A stretch of 64,000 nucleotides of DNA from Streptomyces sp. NBC_01428 (GTDB lineage Bacteria; Actinomycetota; Actinomycetes; Streptomycetales; Streptomycetaceae), in assembly GCF_036231965.1 (NCBI RefSeq), contig NZ_CP109499.1, positions 1,550,001 through 1,614,000 on the forward strand, in the 5' to 3' direction. Below, in pieces: positions 7,939 through 16,189 of this stretch; the first letter of the stretch is position 1; the number at the start of each line of letters is the position of its first letter. Both the position numbers and the translations under genes were made by a program. The notes below the pieces were generated by a model that did not search any database, was not told where the DNA came from, and was given only the letters and a program-made list of their open reading frames with translations.

Positions 7939-8796
7939 CTAGCGGCAGCCGATCCGGTCCGCTGCCGCCGGCCAGGCCTCCACGCCGTCGGAGGTACGGA
8001 TATAGGCCGTCGACCTGTCCGTGGCGAGCCAGAGGGACCAGTCGCGGTAGTGGTAGCCGGTGTCGCGCGCGTCCGTGGGCATGCGGGTATCCGCGTCGTA
8101 GGTGCCGTTCAGCAGCTCGGTGCCGAAGAGCCCCTCCGGATCGCGCACGTACATGCGGGAGTTCGGGCCGCTGCCCAGATCGAGGAAGTGCGCGCTCTGC
8201 CAGTCGCAGTGCTCGGCGCCGGGCGAGCTGATCACCTTCGTGGTCGGCACCCGGTGGCCCGTGCGGTCCGCCCAGATCTCGTAGCCCTTGGACCGGGCAT
8301 AGCTCGCCGGCCATTCCGACGGGTCGCAGGACGCGCTGGTCTCCGGGCCCCAACCCGGGCGGCGGGGCTGGTCCTTGGCCACGACGACGGCCACCTTGGT
8401 CCTGCCCTTCACGTCGAAGGAGAACAGGACGCGATCGCCCTCCCGGCGCTCCACGCGGTAGCCGTAGTCCGGCTCCTCGGGCACGTAGATGTCGAAGTAC
8501 GCGTTCAGCCCCTCCTCGGGGGTGGAACCGCCGTCCCCCTTGCTCCAACGGTCCGAGCCACCGCCCGAGAAGATCGCGCCGTCGCATTCCAGCGCCTTGC
8601 CCGCCGCGCCCGAACCCTCCCCCGGCTCCGGCTCGCCCTCTCCCGAGCTCTTCTCCGAGGGCAGATGGAGCGGCCCCGTGTAGGGCCTGGCCGGCGGGGT
8701 GCCCTTCACCACCAGGCCGTCCCGCACGTCCGCGCCGCCGCACCCCGCCAGCGCCAGCCCGGCCAGCGCCACTCCGGCCGCGATCACCCTGCGCAT
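7939..8796 (-). CDS. Putative secreted lipoprotein of unknown function
   Basis: The 285-residue protein starts with a lipoprotein signal: MRRVIAAGVALAGLALAGCGG, with lipobox LAGC at residues 16-19. After an acidic Pro/Gly linker, the mature part holds a single domain rich in aromatic and charged residues and at least four cysteines, for example LECDGAIFSGG and HCDWQSAHF. It should be anchored to the outer face of the membrane. The ATG at 8796 was preferred over a TTG six bases earlier. I do not recognise the domain. It is convergent with the TetR gene. Confidence 0.8.
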   Translation of the reverse strand: MRRVIAAGVALAGLALAGCGGADVRDGLVVKGTPPARPYTGPLHLPSEKSSGEGEPEPGEGSGAAGKALECDGAIFSGGGSDRWSKGDGGSTPEEGLNAYFDIYVPEEPDYGYRVERREGDRVLFSFDVKGRTKVAVVVAKDQPRRPGWGPETSASCDPSEWPASYARSKGYEIWADRTGHRVPTTKVISSPGAEHCDWQSAHFLDLGSGPNSRMYVRDPEGLFGTELLNGTYDADTRMPTDARDTGYHYRDWSLWLATDRSTAYIRTSDGVEAWPAAADRIGCR

Positions 8797-8891
8797 ACCC
8801 AACCCCCGTCACACCGTTCCGTGTTCGTGCTCCTACGACGCCGGAGGCACGGGGATCGTTCGGTGACCGGCGGATGGAGGACGGGCCGGGC

Positions 8892-9902
8892 TCAGCGCGC
8901 CGCCTGGAACGTCCGGCGATACGTCTGCGGCGAGACGCCGATCGTCGCGTGCAGGTGCTGCCGCAGCGAAGCGCCGGTCGCGAAGCCGACCTCCCCGGCG
9001 ATCTGGTCCACCGACAGGTCGCTGGCCTCCAGCAGATGGCGGGCCCGCGCCACCCGCTGCTGGATGAGCCAGCGGCCCGGGCTCATGCCCACCTCGTCGT
9101 TGAAGCGGCGGGCGAAGGTCCGCAGGCTCATCCGCGCGTGGCCCGCGAGGTCGCTCAGGGCGAGCGGGTCCCCGAGACGGGCCAGCGCCCAGGCACGGGT
9201 CGCCGCGGTGCTCGCCGCGGAGAACTCCGGCACCGGCAGCTCGATGTACTGGGCCTGGCCGCCCTCGCGCAGGGGTGGCACCACACAGCGGCGGGCCACC
9301 CGGTTGGCCAGCTCGCTGCCGTGGTCCTCGCGCAGGATGTGCAGGCAGATGTCGATGCCCGACGCCGCACCGGCCGACGTGAGGATCTCGCCGTCGTCGA
9401 CGAACAGGACGTCCGGGTCGAGGTCGACGCGCGGGAACATGCGCCGGAACTGCTCCGCGACGAACCAGTGCGTGGTGGCCCGGCGGCCGTCCAGCAGCCC
9501 GGCGGCGGCCAGCACGAACGCGCCCGTGCAGATGGAGACGATGCGGGTGCCGGGACGGATGTGCGCGAGCGCGGCCGCCACCTCGTCCGAGATCTCGGGG
9601 CTCACCTTGGACGGCGTGACCGCCGCGATCACCACCGTGTCGGCGGTGGCCATGATCTCGGGGCCGTGGTCGACGGTGACGGAGAAGTCCGTCTCCGTGC
9701 GGACCGGGCCGCCGTCGACCGTGCAGGTCAGCACCTCGTACCGGCCCTCGGCCGCGCCGAAGATCCGGCTGGGGATGCCCAGCTCGAAGGGATAGACGCC
9801 GTCGAGCGCCAGCACGACGACGCGCTCCACGTGGCCTGCCGCCCTGACGGGCCTCGCCTGCTTCATCCGGTCCACCGGGTCCATCTGGTCCGTCCGCTCC
9901 AT
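8892..9902 (-). CDS. GlxA/AdpA-type AraC family regulator with DJ-1/PfpI domain
   Basis: About 336 residues from the 9902 start. The N-terminal half is a DJ-1/PfpI (type-1 glutamine amidotransferase-like) dimerisation domain: VVVLALDGVYPFELGIPSRIF, then IVSICTGAFVLAAAGLLDGRRATTHW, with the nucleophile-elbow-like Cys. The C-terminal half has the AraC/XylS double helix-turn-helix, HARMSLRTFARRFNDEVGMSPGRWLIQQRV and IAGEVGFATGASLRQHL. This is the architecture of Streptomyces AdpA and GlxA. The start is uncertain: an ATG at 9932 would lie inside a likely operator, so 9902 was chosen; 9884 is also possible. It is divergent from the oxidoreductase at 9974. Confidence 0.87.
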   Translation of the reverse strand: MERTDQMDPVDRMKQARPVRAAGHVERVVVLALDGVYPFELGIPSRIFGAAEGRYEVLTCTVDGGPVRTETDFSVTVDHGPEIMATADTVVIAAVTPSKVSPEISDEVAAALAHIRPGTRIVSICTGAFVLAAAGLLDGRRATTHWFVAEQFRRMFPRVDLDPDVLFVDDGEILTSAGAASGIDICLHILREDHGSELANRVARRCVVPPLREGGQAQYIELPVPEFSAASTAATRAWALARLGDPLALSDLAGHARMSLRTFARRFNDEVGMSPGRWLIQQRVARARHLLEASDLSVDQIAGEVGFATGASLRQHLHATIGVSPQTYRRTFQAAR

Positions 9903-9922
9903 GGCACGATCGTATCGAAGGT

Positions 9923-9936
9923 TGGCAATCATGCCA
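9923..9936. promoter_or_regulatory. Candidate operator of the GlxA/AdpA-type regulator
   Basis: TGGCA-ATCA-TGCCA is a perfect 5-bp inverted pair located between the divergent regulator and oxidoreductase genes. AdpA-type regulators prefer TGGC-containing sites, so this is a reasonable autoregulatory site. Confidence 0.5.
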
Positions 9937-9973
9937 TTTCCCGATCGGGCGGGGCACGGCAGGCTGGTTCACC

Positions 9974-10924
9974 ATGAGCACTGTGAACACCATGCGAGCC
10001 ATCAGCCAGAACGTCCTCGGCGGCCCCGAGGTCCTTGAAGAAGTGACCGTGGAACGACCCGCTCCGCGCCCCAACGAGATCCTCGTCCGGGTACGGGCGG
10101 CCGGGGTCAACCCGACCGACTGGAAGCACCGCGCGAACGGCGGCTTCCTCGGTGAGCCGCCGTTCGTCCTCGGCTGGGACGTGTCCGGCGTGGTCGAGGC
10201 GACCGGGATCGGCGTCGCCCTCTTCCAGCCCGGGGACGAGGTCTTCGGCATGCTGTCCTACCCGTTCGGCCACGGCTCGCACGCCGAGTACGTGACCGCG
10301 CCCGCCCGCGCCTTCACGCTGAAGCCGTCCTCCATCGACCACACCCAGGCCGCCGCCCTCCCGCTGGTCTCCCTCACCGCGTGGCAGGCCCTGACGGAAC
10401 GGGCGGACGTTCAGCCCGGTCAGCGCGTGCTGATCCACGCGGCGGCGGGCGGGGTCGGCCACGTGGCCGTGCAGATCGCCAAGGCGCGCGGCGCGTACGT
10501 GATCGGTACGGCGAGTGCCGGCAAGCACGACTTCCTGCGGTCCATCGGCGTGGACGAGCCGATCGACTACACGAGCGTCGACTTCGCCGAGGCCGTACGG
10601 GACGTCGACGTCGTGCTCGACCCGATCGGCGGGGAGACGGGGCTGCGCTCCCTGCGCGTGCTGCGCCCCGGCGGCGTGGTCGTCTCGATCATTCCGGTCG
10701 GTTCGGACGAGTTCTACGAGGAGGCCGAGCGGCTCGGGGTGCGCGCGATCCGGATGCTCGTCGACGCCGACCAGGCGGGGATGCGGGCGATCGCCGGACT
10801 CGTCGAGGAGGGGGCGCTGCGGGCGACGGTCGCGGAGACGTTCCCGCTGAGCGACGCGGCGAAGGCCCATGCGCTGGGCGAGACGGGCCGCACGGCGGGC
10901 AAGCTGGTCCTGACCGTCGACTGA
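9974..10924 (+). CDS. NADP-dependent quinone-oxidoreductase-like alcohol dehydrogenase (MDR family)
   Basis: The 316-residue protein belongs to the zinc-independent medium-chain dehydrogenase/reductase group. The GroES-like part contains RVRAAGVNPTDWKHRANGG and GWDVSGVVEATGIGV, without the zinc ligands of true alcohol dehydrogenases. The Rossmann domain carries VLIHAAAGGVGHVAVQIAKARGA (about residues 153-175), the AAGGVG NADPH-binding motif of quinone oxidoreductases. The C-terminus AKAHALGETGRTAGKLVLTVD is typical. It is probably controlled by the divergent AdpA-like regulator. The physiological substrate is unknown, perhaps quinones or enones. Confidence 0.88.
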   Translation: MSTVNTMRAISQNVLGGPEVLEEVTVERPAPRPNEILVRVRAAGVNPTDWKHRANGGFLGEPPFVLGWDVSGVVEATGIGVALFQPGDEVFGMLSYPFGHGSHAEYVTAPARAFTLKPSSIDHTQAAALPLVSLTAWQALTERADVQPGQRVLIHAAAGGVGHVAVQIAKARGAYVIGTASAGKHDFLRSIGVDEPIDYTSVDFAEAVRDVDVVLDPIGGETGLRSLRVLRPGGVVVSIIPVGSDEFYEEAERLGVRAIRMLVDADQAGMRAIAGLVEEGALRATVAETFPLSDAAKAHALGETGRTAGKLVLTVD

Positions 10925-10992
10925 CGGTCCGCGGGCTGCGGGGCTGCCGGGTTGCCGGCCCGGGCACGGTTCCGGTCCGGTGGGTGGGTCGG

Positions 10993-11100
10993 GGCCGTGC
11001 CGGTACATCCGCCCGTCGCCGTTGGATCAGACGTCGGTCGAGAGGCTGGAGCTGCTCGATCTGAACGTAAGCGACGGGCATCTGATGTACCGGCACGGCC
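10993..11100. repeat. 108-bp imperfect palindrome (long hairpin) in the 373-bp gap before prs
   Basis: The outer 17 bases (10993-11009) are perfectly complementary to 11084-11100. After a 1/4-nt internal loop, nine more (11011-11019 with 11071-11079) pair. The intervening 51 nt contain shorter complementary patches (CGTT, GATC), so one long interrupted stem is possible. It stands 68 bp after the oxidoreductase stop and does not look like an ordinary terminator. No coding potential is recognised in the whole 10925-11297 gap. Confidence 0.75.
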
Positions 11101-11143
11101 CCTCACGCCGGATGCCGACCGCGGGCCGTGCGTGGCTGAGGAG

Positions 11144-11186
11144 AATTCAGCCCCTCCGGCGCTCGGGAAATTCAGCCCCTCCGGCG
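11144..11186. repeat. Short direct repeat of a common Streptomyces intergenic element
   Basis: An 18-base unit beginning AATTCAGCCCCTCC occurs at 11144-11161 and again at 11169-11186. The second copy continues into TTTGAGGAGCGGGG and a GGGGCGGCGCCCC dyad. Elements with this TTCAGCCCCTCCGGCG...GAGGAGCGGGG core are scattered through many Streptomyces genomes. It lies downstream of the convergent prs stop at 11298. Confidence 0.6.
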
Positions 11187-11297
11187 TTTGAGGAGCGGGG
11201 TCTGGGGCGGCGCCCCAGGTACGGGAAGGGTAGGGGCGGCGGGGGCGAAAGAAGGTTGCCGTCCGGGGTAGAGAGGGCGAGCCCGCGAGGCGGGGGG

Positions 11298-12251
11298 TTA
11301 CTCGTTGCGGGGGGCGTCGAAGAGGGCGCTCACGGACTCCCCGTTGTGAATCCGCCGCACCGCCTCCGCCAGCGCCGGCGCGACCGACAACACACTGAGC
11401 TTCTCGGTGTGCTCCTCGACCGGCACCGGCACGGTGTTGGTGCACACGATCTCCAGGACGTCGGGCTGCTCACTGAGCCGCTTCAACGCCCCCGCCGCGA
11501 ACAGTCCGTGCGTACAGGCGACCCGGATCGAACGGGGCCCCATCTCCCGCAGCCGGTCGAGGAGTTCGAGGACCGTGCTGCCCTTGGCGATCTCGTCGTC
11601 CAAGACGATCACGTCCCGTCCGGCGACCTCACCGATCACGCTGCTGATGCTCACCCGGTCGTCCGCGAAGCGCTGCTTGGCGCCCGCGGCCACCTGGGCC
11701 CCGATCAGCCGCGCGAACGCCGCCGCCTCCTTGGCGTTGCCGAGGTCGGGCGAGACGACCGTCGTCCGCGACAGGTCGTTGCCCCGGAAGTGTGCGGCCA
11801 GCTCCCGCAGCGCGTGCAGATGATCGACCGGCACCGAGAAGAAGCCGTGCACCTGCGGGGAGTGCAGGGTCACCGCGAGGACCCGGCTCGCGCCCGCCGC
11901 CACCAGCAGGTCCGCGACGAGCCGACCGCCCATGGAGATCCGCGGCATGTCCTTTTTATCCGAACGTGCATACGAATAGTGCGGCATCACGACGGTGATG
12001 CGTCCGGCCGAGGCGCCGCGCGCCGCGTCGCACATCATCAGCAGTTCGACGAGGTGCTCCTGCACCGGGGCGACCAGGGGCTGCACCAGGAAGACGTCCC
12101 GTTCGCGACAGTTCGCCTGGAGCTGGACCTCCAGGCAGTCGTTGGCGAACCGGCTGACCCGGGTGGGACTGAGGGGCACACCGAGGTGGGCACAGAGCTC
12201 GGCCGCCAGCTCGGGATGGGCACTACCGCTGAACACGGCGATGTCACGCAC
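11298..12251 (-). CDS. prs: Ribose-phosphate diphosphokinase (PRPP synthetase), divergent paralogue
   Basis: The predicted 317-residue enzyme converts ribose 5-phosphate and ATP to PRPP. The PRPP-binding loop is DVIVLDDEIAKGSTVLELLD, where housekeeping enzymes have VDDMIDTGGT. The ATP-site segment reads TLHSPQVHGFFSVPVDHL in place of DLHAxQIQGFF. PHYSYARSDKKD stands for the usual PYxxYARQDRK. It is therefore a real but divergent member, likely an accessory synthetase beside the housekeeping gene. The GTG at 12251, 6 nt after a GAGGAG, was preferred to the ATG 15 nt upstream. The neighbours give no pathway clue. Confidence 0.85.
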   Translation of the reverse strand: MRDIAVFSGSAHPELAAELCAHLGVPLSPTRVSRFANDCLEVQLQANCRERDVFLVQPLVAPVQEHLVELLMMCDAARGASAGRITVVMPHYSYARSDKKDMPRISMGGRLVADLLVAAGASRVLAVTLHSPQVHGFFSVPVDHLHALRELAAHFRGNDLSRTTVVSPDLGNAKEAAAFARLIGAQVAAGAKQRFADDRVSISSVIGEVAGRDVIVLDDEIAKGSTVLELLDRLREMGPRSIRVACTHGLFAAGALKRLSEQPDVLEIVCTNTVPVPVEEHTEKLSVLSVAPALAEAVRRIHNGESVSALFDAPRNE

Positions 12252-12515
12252 GACCGCTCCTCGCATGATCGAACCGGGTTGCGTCGCCGGTTGGCAAGAT
12301 CGTCCCGGAGTGCGTACCTCATGCTACTGGGCACCCCTCGGGCCTTCGACCGGGGGGAATGCCCGCCGCGGCGGGCGTTTCGGCCGTGGGGGCCGCGGGC
12401 TCCGGTCGCCGTCCGACCGGGCCCGGCGTGGTGCCGCCGCCCCGGCTCCGGTCCAACCCGTTGGCCTGTCACGGGACTTGCCGGGTATACGGGCGCTGAA
12501 AGGAGGGCCGTCGAC

Positions 12516-13166
12516 ATGACGACGTCCATCAAGCGCATGCCCGGTTGGGCGAAGGTGGTCTGCGCCTTCGTACTGGTGCTCGTGGTGCTCTTCGCCGGGT
12601 TGCGGCTGGCCGTTCTGCCGGGTCTACGTGACCTGTTCGGCACGGAGAGTCACGACAGGTCGGGGCCCACACTCCTCAAGTCGATCCAGGACATGAGCCG
12701 TTACGACGCGGCCTCGGGCAACTTCCAGGTGGTCGTGGACCTGGAGAAGGACGCCAAGTACCTGCCCGACGCGATCCGTGGCACCCGCACGCTGTACGTG
12801 GGAGCCGGCACGGTCGACGCCTACGTCGACCTGGGGCACCTCGCCAAGGAGGACGTGAAGGTCAACAAGGACCGGACGTCCGCCACGCTGCACCTGCCGC
12901 ACGCGGCACTGGGCAAGGCCGCCCTCGACCCCGACCACTCGTACGCGGTCTCGAAGCAGCGCGGCCTCCTCGACCGGCTCGGGGACGTCTTCTCCGGCAA
13001 CCCGAACAACGAGCAGGCCGTGCAGAAGCTCGCGGTCAAGCACATCAGCGACGCCGCGAAGGACAGCGAACTCACCTCGCGGGCCGAGAAGAACACCACG
13101 GGCATGCTCGAAGGCCTGTTGCGTTCGCTCGGCTTCGAGGAGGTGAAGATCACCTACGGCAGCTGA
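12516..13166 (+). CDS. DUF4230 domain-containing membrane-anchored protein
   Basis: The 216-residue protein has one N-terminal membrane helix (GWAKVVCAFVLVLVVLFAGLRLAVLPG, about residues 10-36) and then an extracytoplasmic DUF4230 domain. The domain starts with TLLKSIQDMSRYDAASGNFQVVVDLEKD and continues through LYVGAGTVDAYVDLGHL, the beta-rich pattern typical of the family. The function is unknown. An AGGAGG lies 9 nt before the ATG. It is transcribed divergently from the PRPP synthetase with 264 bp between the starts and is closed by a strong hairpin. Confidence 0.85.
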   Translation: MTTSIKRMPGWAKVVCAFVLVLVVLFAGLRLAVLPGLRDLFGTESHDRSGPTLLKSIQDMSRYDAASGNFQVVVDLEKDAKYLPDAIRGTRTLYVGAGTVDAYVDLGHLAKEDVKVNKDRTSATLHLPHAALGKAALDPDHSYAVSKQRGLLDRLGDVFSGNPNNEQAVQKLAVKHISDAAKDSELTSRAEKNTTGMLEGLLRSLGFEEVKITYGS

Positions 13167-13193
13167 GCCCGGGAGGGCCGGAGAGCGGCGGGC

Positions 13194-13229
13194 GGCGCCC
13201 GGTGCGACCTTGTGGTCGCACCGGGCGCC
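13194..13229 (+). terminator. Hairpin terminator after the DUF4230 gene
   Basis: A perfect 16-bp stem (13194-13209 with 13214-13229) closes on the tetraloop TTGT, 28 nt after the stop codon. Confidence 0.85.
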
Positions 13230-13427
13230 GTCCTGTCTCCGGGGTCCGTCCGAGCCTCTCGTGCGTGCTCACGGAGCGTGTTCCCAGCCCGTCCCGTTCA
13301 CCTCCTCACGGAGGGCGGTGGAGGCCTCGAACCTCCTCTGGATCGGCCGCCGAACACGCGCATCGACAGGCCTTTAGGGGGTATGCGGGCTGCACCAGAG
13401 GGCAGCGTGACATTAGGGGAGGGCCGC

Positions 13428-14081
13428 ATGGTCCGCACGGCGTTGGGCACACGGGTCGCGAACGCGGGTCGCCGGAAATCGGCACCGAAGTCCGGATCAG
13501 ACCGAAGCAGGACGTCGAAGTCGGAGCGGAGCAAGGGCACTTCGAAGTCCGACCGGGTCAAGGGCGGGACGTCGCGGTCCTTCTTCGGCCGCAGGGCCCC
13601 GGAACCGGCACCCCAGCGCGAGACGATGGCCTGGCCGCTGCGGGCCGTGGCCATGCTGATCGGGTTCGCCGCGATGGTCGCCTTCGCGGTCGCGCTGGCC
13701 CATCTCACGCTGGAGCCCTCACCGGCGTCCACGGCCCTGATCCACAACAACCTCCACCCCGGACGCTCCCTGAAGGCCTATCTCGACCAGCCGGAGCTGC
13801 GCGACGCCGTCAAGCAGATCGGCGGCAACATCCTGCTGGGGATCCCCTTCGGAGTGCTGCTGCCCGTGATCTTCCCGCGGACCAGGGGCATCCTGCGCGT
13901 GCTCCTCCTGACCGCGGCCGTCATGCTGCTCGTCGAACTGGTCCAGGGAGCCCTCATCACCGGACGCTCCTTCGACATCGACGACGTCATCCTCAACACC
14001 AGCGGGGCGCTGATCGGTTACCTGCTGCTCGGCCGTCGGCTCGGCCGGGCGGTGCACCCCCGCAAGCGCCTTCGCGCCTGA
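13428..14081 (+). CDS. VanZ-like family membrane protein
   Basis: This 217-residue protein has a Lys/Ser/Arg-rich cytoplasmic tail (about residues 10-65) before three or four membrane helices. The VanZ-like core is readable as QIGGNILLGIPFGVLLPVIFPR, VMLLVELVQGALITGRSFDIDDVILNTSGALIGYLL, with the conserved Glu and RSFDIDDVILN loop of the family. VanZ proteins lower teicoplanin binding in some bacteria, but most homologues are uncharacterised. The ATG follows GGGGAGGG by 5 nt. The charged Ser/Lys repeats (RSRTSKSERSKGTSKSDRVK) make the tail unusual. Confidence 0.83.
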   Translation: MVRTALGTRVANAGRRKSAPKSGSDRSRTSKSERSKGTSKSDRVKGGTSRSFFGRRAPEPAPQRETMAWPLRAVAMLIGFAAMVAFAVALAHLTLEPSPASTALIHNNLHPGRSLKAYLDQPELRDAVKQIGGNILLGIPFGVLLPVIFPRTRGILRVLLLTAAVMLLVELVQGALITGRSFDIDDVILNTSGALIGYLLLGRRLGRAVHPRKRLRA

Positions 14082-14115
14082 GGCGTCACCCCAAGTGATG
14101 GTACGGACCAGAGTC

Positions 14116-14148
14116 TTGACACTCCCTTACCTCACTTCTTAAATCAAG
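14116..14148 (+). promoter_or_regulatory. Sigma-70-like promoter overlapped by ROK-type operator, GH16 gene
   Basis: TTGACA (14116-14121), 17 bp, then TTAAAT (14139-14144) make a near-consensus promoter. A 23-bp element at 14126-14148, starting CTTACCTCAC and ending AAATCAAG, covers the spacer and -10. It matches the element before the sugar ABC operon (23081-23103) at 19 of 23 positions. Binding there would block the polymerase. Confidence 0.7.
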
Positions 14149-14217
14149 AGGCGAAGCATGCACCCCCCACCACAGTCGGCTCGCCCGCCCCGCGGGCAGC
14201 CGTAGGAAGGGAGAGTC

Positions 14218-15465
14218 ATGGACTCCCCACGCCTGCTGCGCAGATGCCTCTTCGCCGCGCTGTCCGCCGCGCTCGTCGCCTCCGCCTCGGCCGTCGCCGC
14301 TCCCGCCCACGCGGGTCCGGCGGCGGCCGCTGCCGCGGTCACGTTCCAGGACACCTTCGACGGTGCCGCCGGTTCGGCCGTCGACTCGTCCAAGTGGCAG
14401 ATCGAGACCGGCGACAACGTCAACAACCACGAGCGGCAGTACTACACGTCGGGCAACAAGAACGCGGCGCTGGACGGCCAGGGGCACCTGGTCATCACGG
14501 CCCGCAAGGAGAACCCGTCCAACTACCAATGCTGGTACGGCACATGTCAGTACACCTCGGCCCGGCTGAACACCTCCGGGAAGTTCAGCTCGACGTACGG
14601 CCATGTCGAGGCGCGCATGAAGATCCCGCGCGGGCAGGGCATGTGGCCGGCGTTCTGGATGCTGGGCAGCGACATCGGGCAGGTCGGCTGGCCCAACTCC
14701 GGTGAGATCGACGTGATGGAGAACGTCGGCTTCGAGCCGTCGACCGTGCACGGCACGATCCACGGCCCCGGCTACTCCGGGTCCGCCGGTATCGGCGCGG
14801 GCTACTCCCTGCCGAACGGGCAGGCCTTCGCGGACGCCTTCCACACCTTCGCGGTGGACTGGGCCCCGAACTCGATCACCTGGTCGGTGGACGGCACGGT
14901 CTACCAGCGGCGCACGCCGGCCGACCTCGGCGGCAACACCTGGGTGTTCAACAAGCCGTTCTTCCTGATCCTCAACCTCGCGGTGGGCGGCTACTGGCCC
15001 GGCGACCCGGACGGTTCCACGTCCTTCCCGCAGCAACTCGTCGTCGACGAGGTGAAGGTGACGACGAGCGACAGCCCGAGCGGCACCGCGGCACCGATCA
15101 AGGGCCTCGCGGGCAAGTGCGTGGACGTCGCGGCGGCCAGTACGGCCAACGGAACGCCCGTACAGCTCTACGACTGCAACGGAACGGCCGCCCAGCAGTG
15201 GACGGTCGGGTCCGACGGCACGATCCGCGCCCTCGGCAAGTGCCTGGACGTCACCAACAACGGCACGGCGGACGGCACGCCGATCCAGTTGTGGGACTGC
15301 ACGGGCGGCACGGGCCAGAAGTGGGCCGTCAGCGCGGCGCACGACATCGTGAACCCGGCGGCCAACAAGTGCCTGGACGTCACGGGGAACAACTCGGCCA
15401 ACAGCACCCGGCTGCAGATCTGGACCTGCTCCGGCGGGGCCAACCAGAAGTGGACCGTGGGCTGA
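14218..15465 (+). CDS. Secreted GH16 beta-glucanase with C-terminal ricin-type (CBM13) domain
   Basis: The 415-residue enzyme has a Sec signal peptide (about residues 1-32, ending APAHA). The GH16 domain spans about 40-280. Its catalytic signature is WPNSGEIDVMENVG, with Glu163 as nucleophile, Asp165 assisting and Glu168 as acid/base, and MWPAFWMLG just before. This pattern is typical of endo-beta-1,3-glucanases (laminarinases). The tail (about 288-415) has three QxW repeats, QQWTV, QKWAV and QKWTV, of a ricin-B/CBM13 lectin that would bind polysaccharide. The ATG follows GAAGGGAG. The promoter shares an operator with the sugar ABC locus at 23 kb, which suggests a joint beta-glucan pathway. 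Confidence 0.92.
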   Translation: MDSPRLLRRCLFAALSAALVASASAVAAPAHAGPAAAAAAVTFQDTFDGAAGSAVDSSKWQIETGDNVNNHERQYYTSGNKNAALDGQGHLVITARKENPSNYQCWYGTCQYTSARLNTSGKFSSTYGHVEARMKIPRGQGMWPAFWMLGSDIGQVGWPNSGEIDVMENVGFEPSTVHGTIHGPGYSGSAGIGAGYSLPNGQAFADAFHTFAVDWAPNSITWSVDGTVYQRRTPADLGGNTWVFNKPFFLILNLAVGGYWPGDPDGSTSFPQQLVVDEVKVTTSDSPSGTAAPIKGLAGKCVDVAAASTANGTPVQLYDCNGTAAQQWTVGSDGTIRALGKCLDVTNNGTADGTPIQLWDCTGGTGQKWAVSAAHDIVNPAANKCLDVTGNNSANSTRLQIWTCSGGANQKWTVG

Positions 15466-15478
15466 CGGACCGCTCGGG

Positions 15479-15505
15479 CGGCGGCGCGGGTCACCAGCGC
15501 CGCCG
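15479..15505. terminator. Hairpin between convergent GH16 and MBL genes
   Basis: CGGCGGCGC (15479-15487) pairs perfectly with 15497-15505 across a 9-nt loop between the two stop codons. Confidence 0.6.
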
Positions 15506-15538
15506 GCTCGCCGAGTTCGGCACAGTCGCCGGCGCACC

Positions 15539-16135
15539 TCAAGCCGATTCGCCGGGCCTCAGATACCGGTAGCAGCCGTTGGTCTCCTGGGCGAGCCAGC
15601 CGTTGACGCTGCTGAGGCCGCGATCGTTGATCTGGGCGTCATGTACGGCGAACGCCCGCCGAGGCTCGACGGCCTTGACGAAGTCGATCGCCTCCGCCGT
15701 CTTCATCCACGACCCTTGGACCGGGACCAGGAGCGTCTCGATCGGCTGATCGGGTACGTGCAGCGAGTCTCCGGGGTGGTAGACCGCCTCATCGATGATG
15801 TAGCCGAGGTTCGCGCAGTCCGGCCGGCCCGCGTAGATGGTCGCGTGACGACCGCCGACCGCCCGTACGCGGAAGCCGGCGGCGGTGAATCCCGCGCCGG
15901 AGGGCACCCCGATCACGTCCACCCGCGGGATGTTCGCCTCGACGGGGGCGTAGACCGGCACGCCGAGCCCGGCCAGGCGAAGGACGTCGACGTGATCGGC
16001 GTGTTCGTGCGTCACCAGCACGGCGTCCGCACCGGTCAAGGCGGCCGGCTCGCTCCACGTCCCGGGATCGATGACCAGCACGCGGCCATCATGTTCGAGG
16101 CGTACACAGGCGTGGGTGTACTTCGTGATCCGCAT
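15539..16135 (-). CDS. MBL-fold metallo-hydrolase
   Basis: The 198-residue cytoplasmic protein carries the metallo-beta-lactamase fold motif VLVTHEHADHVDVL (HxHxDH) for a dinuclear metal site. MRITKYTHACVRLEHDGRVLVIDPGTW is the usual N-terminal beta hairpin. VYHPGDSLHVP holds the later Asp ligand and AFAVHDAQINDRG the last His. It resembles the short UlaG/YtnP-like hydrolases of actinomycetes. The start codon at 16135 is about 55-75 bp from the remnant of a truncated transporter on the other strand. The substrate is unknown. Confidence 0.87.
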   Translation of the reverse strand: MRITKYTHACVRLEHDGRVLVIDPGTWSEPAALTGADAVLVTHEHADHVDVLRLAGLGVPVYAPVEANIPRVDVIGVPSGAGFTAAGFRVRAVGGRHATIYAGRPDCANLGYIIDEAVYHPGDSLHVPDQPIETLLVPVQGSWMKTAEAIDFVKAVEPRRAFAVHDAQINDRGLSSVNGWLAQETNGCYRYLRPGESA

Positions 16136-16189
16136 GGCGCCCCAACGTACTCGCCACAGGTACGCGACCCAGCGTTCCACAACCGGGCC

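Noticed and set aside
10980..12515. A long open frame leading into the DUF4230 gene from upstream.
   Set aside because: Its first part runs antisense to the PRPP synthetase. The AGGAGG before the ATG at 12516 defines the real start.
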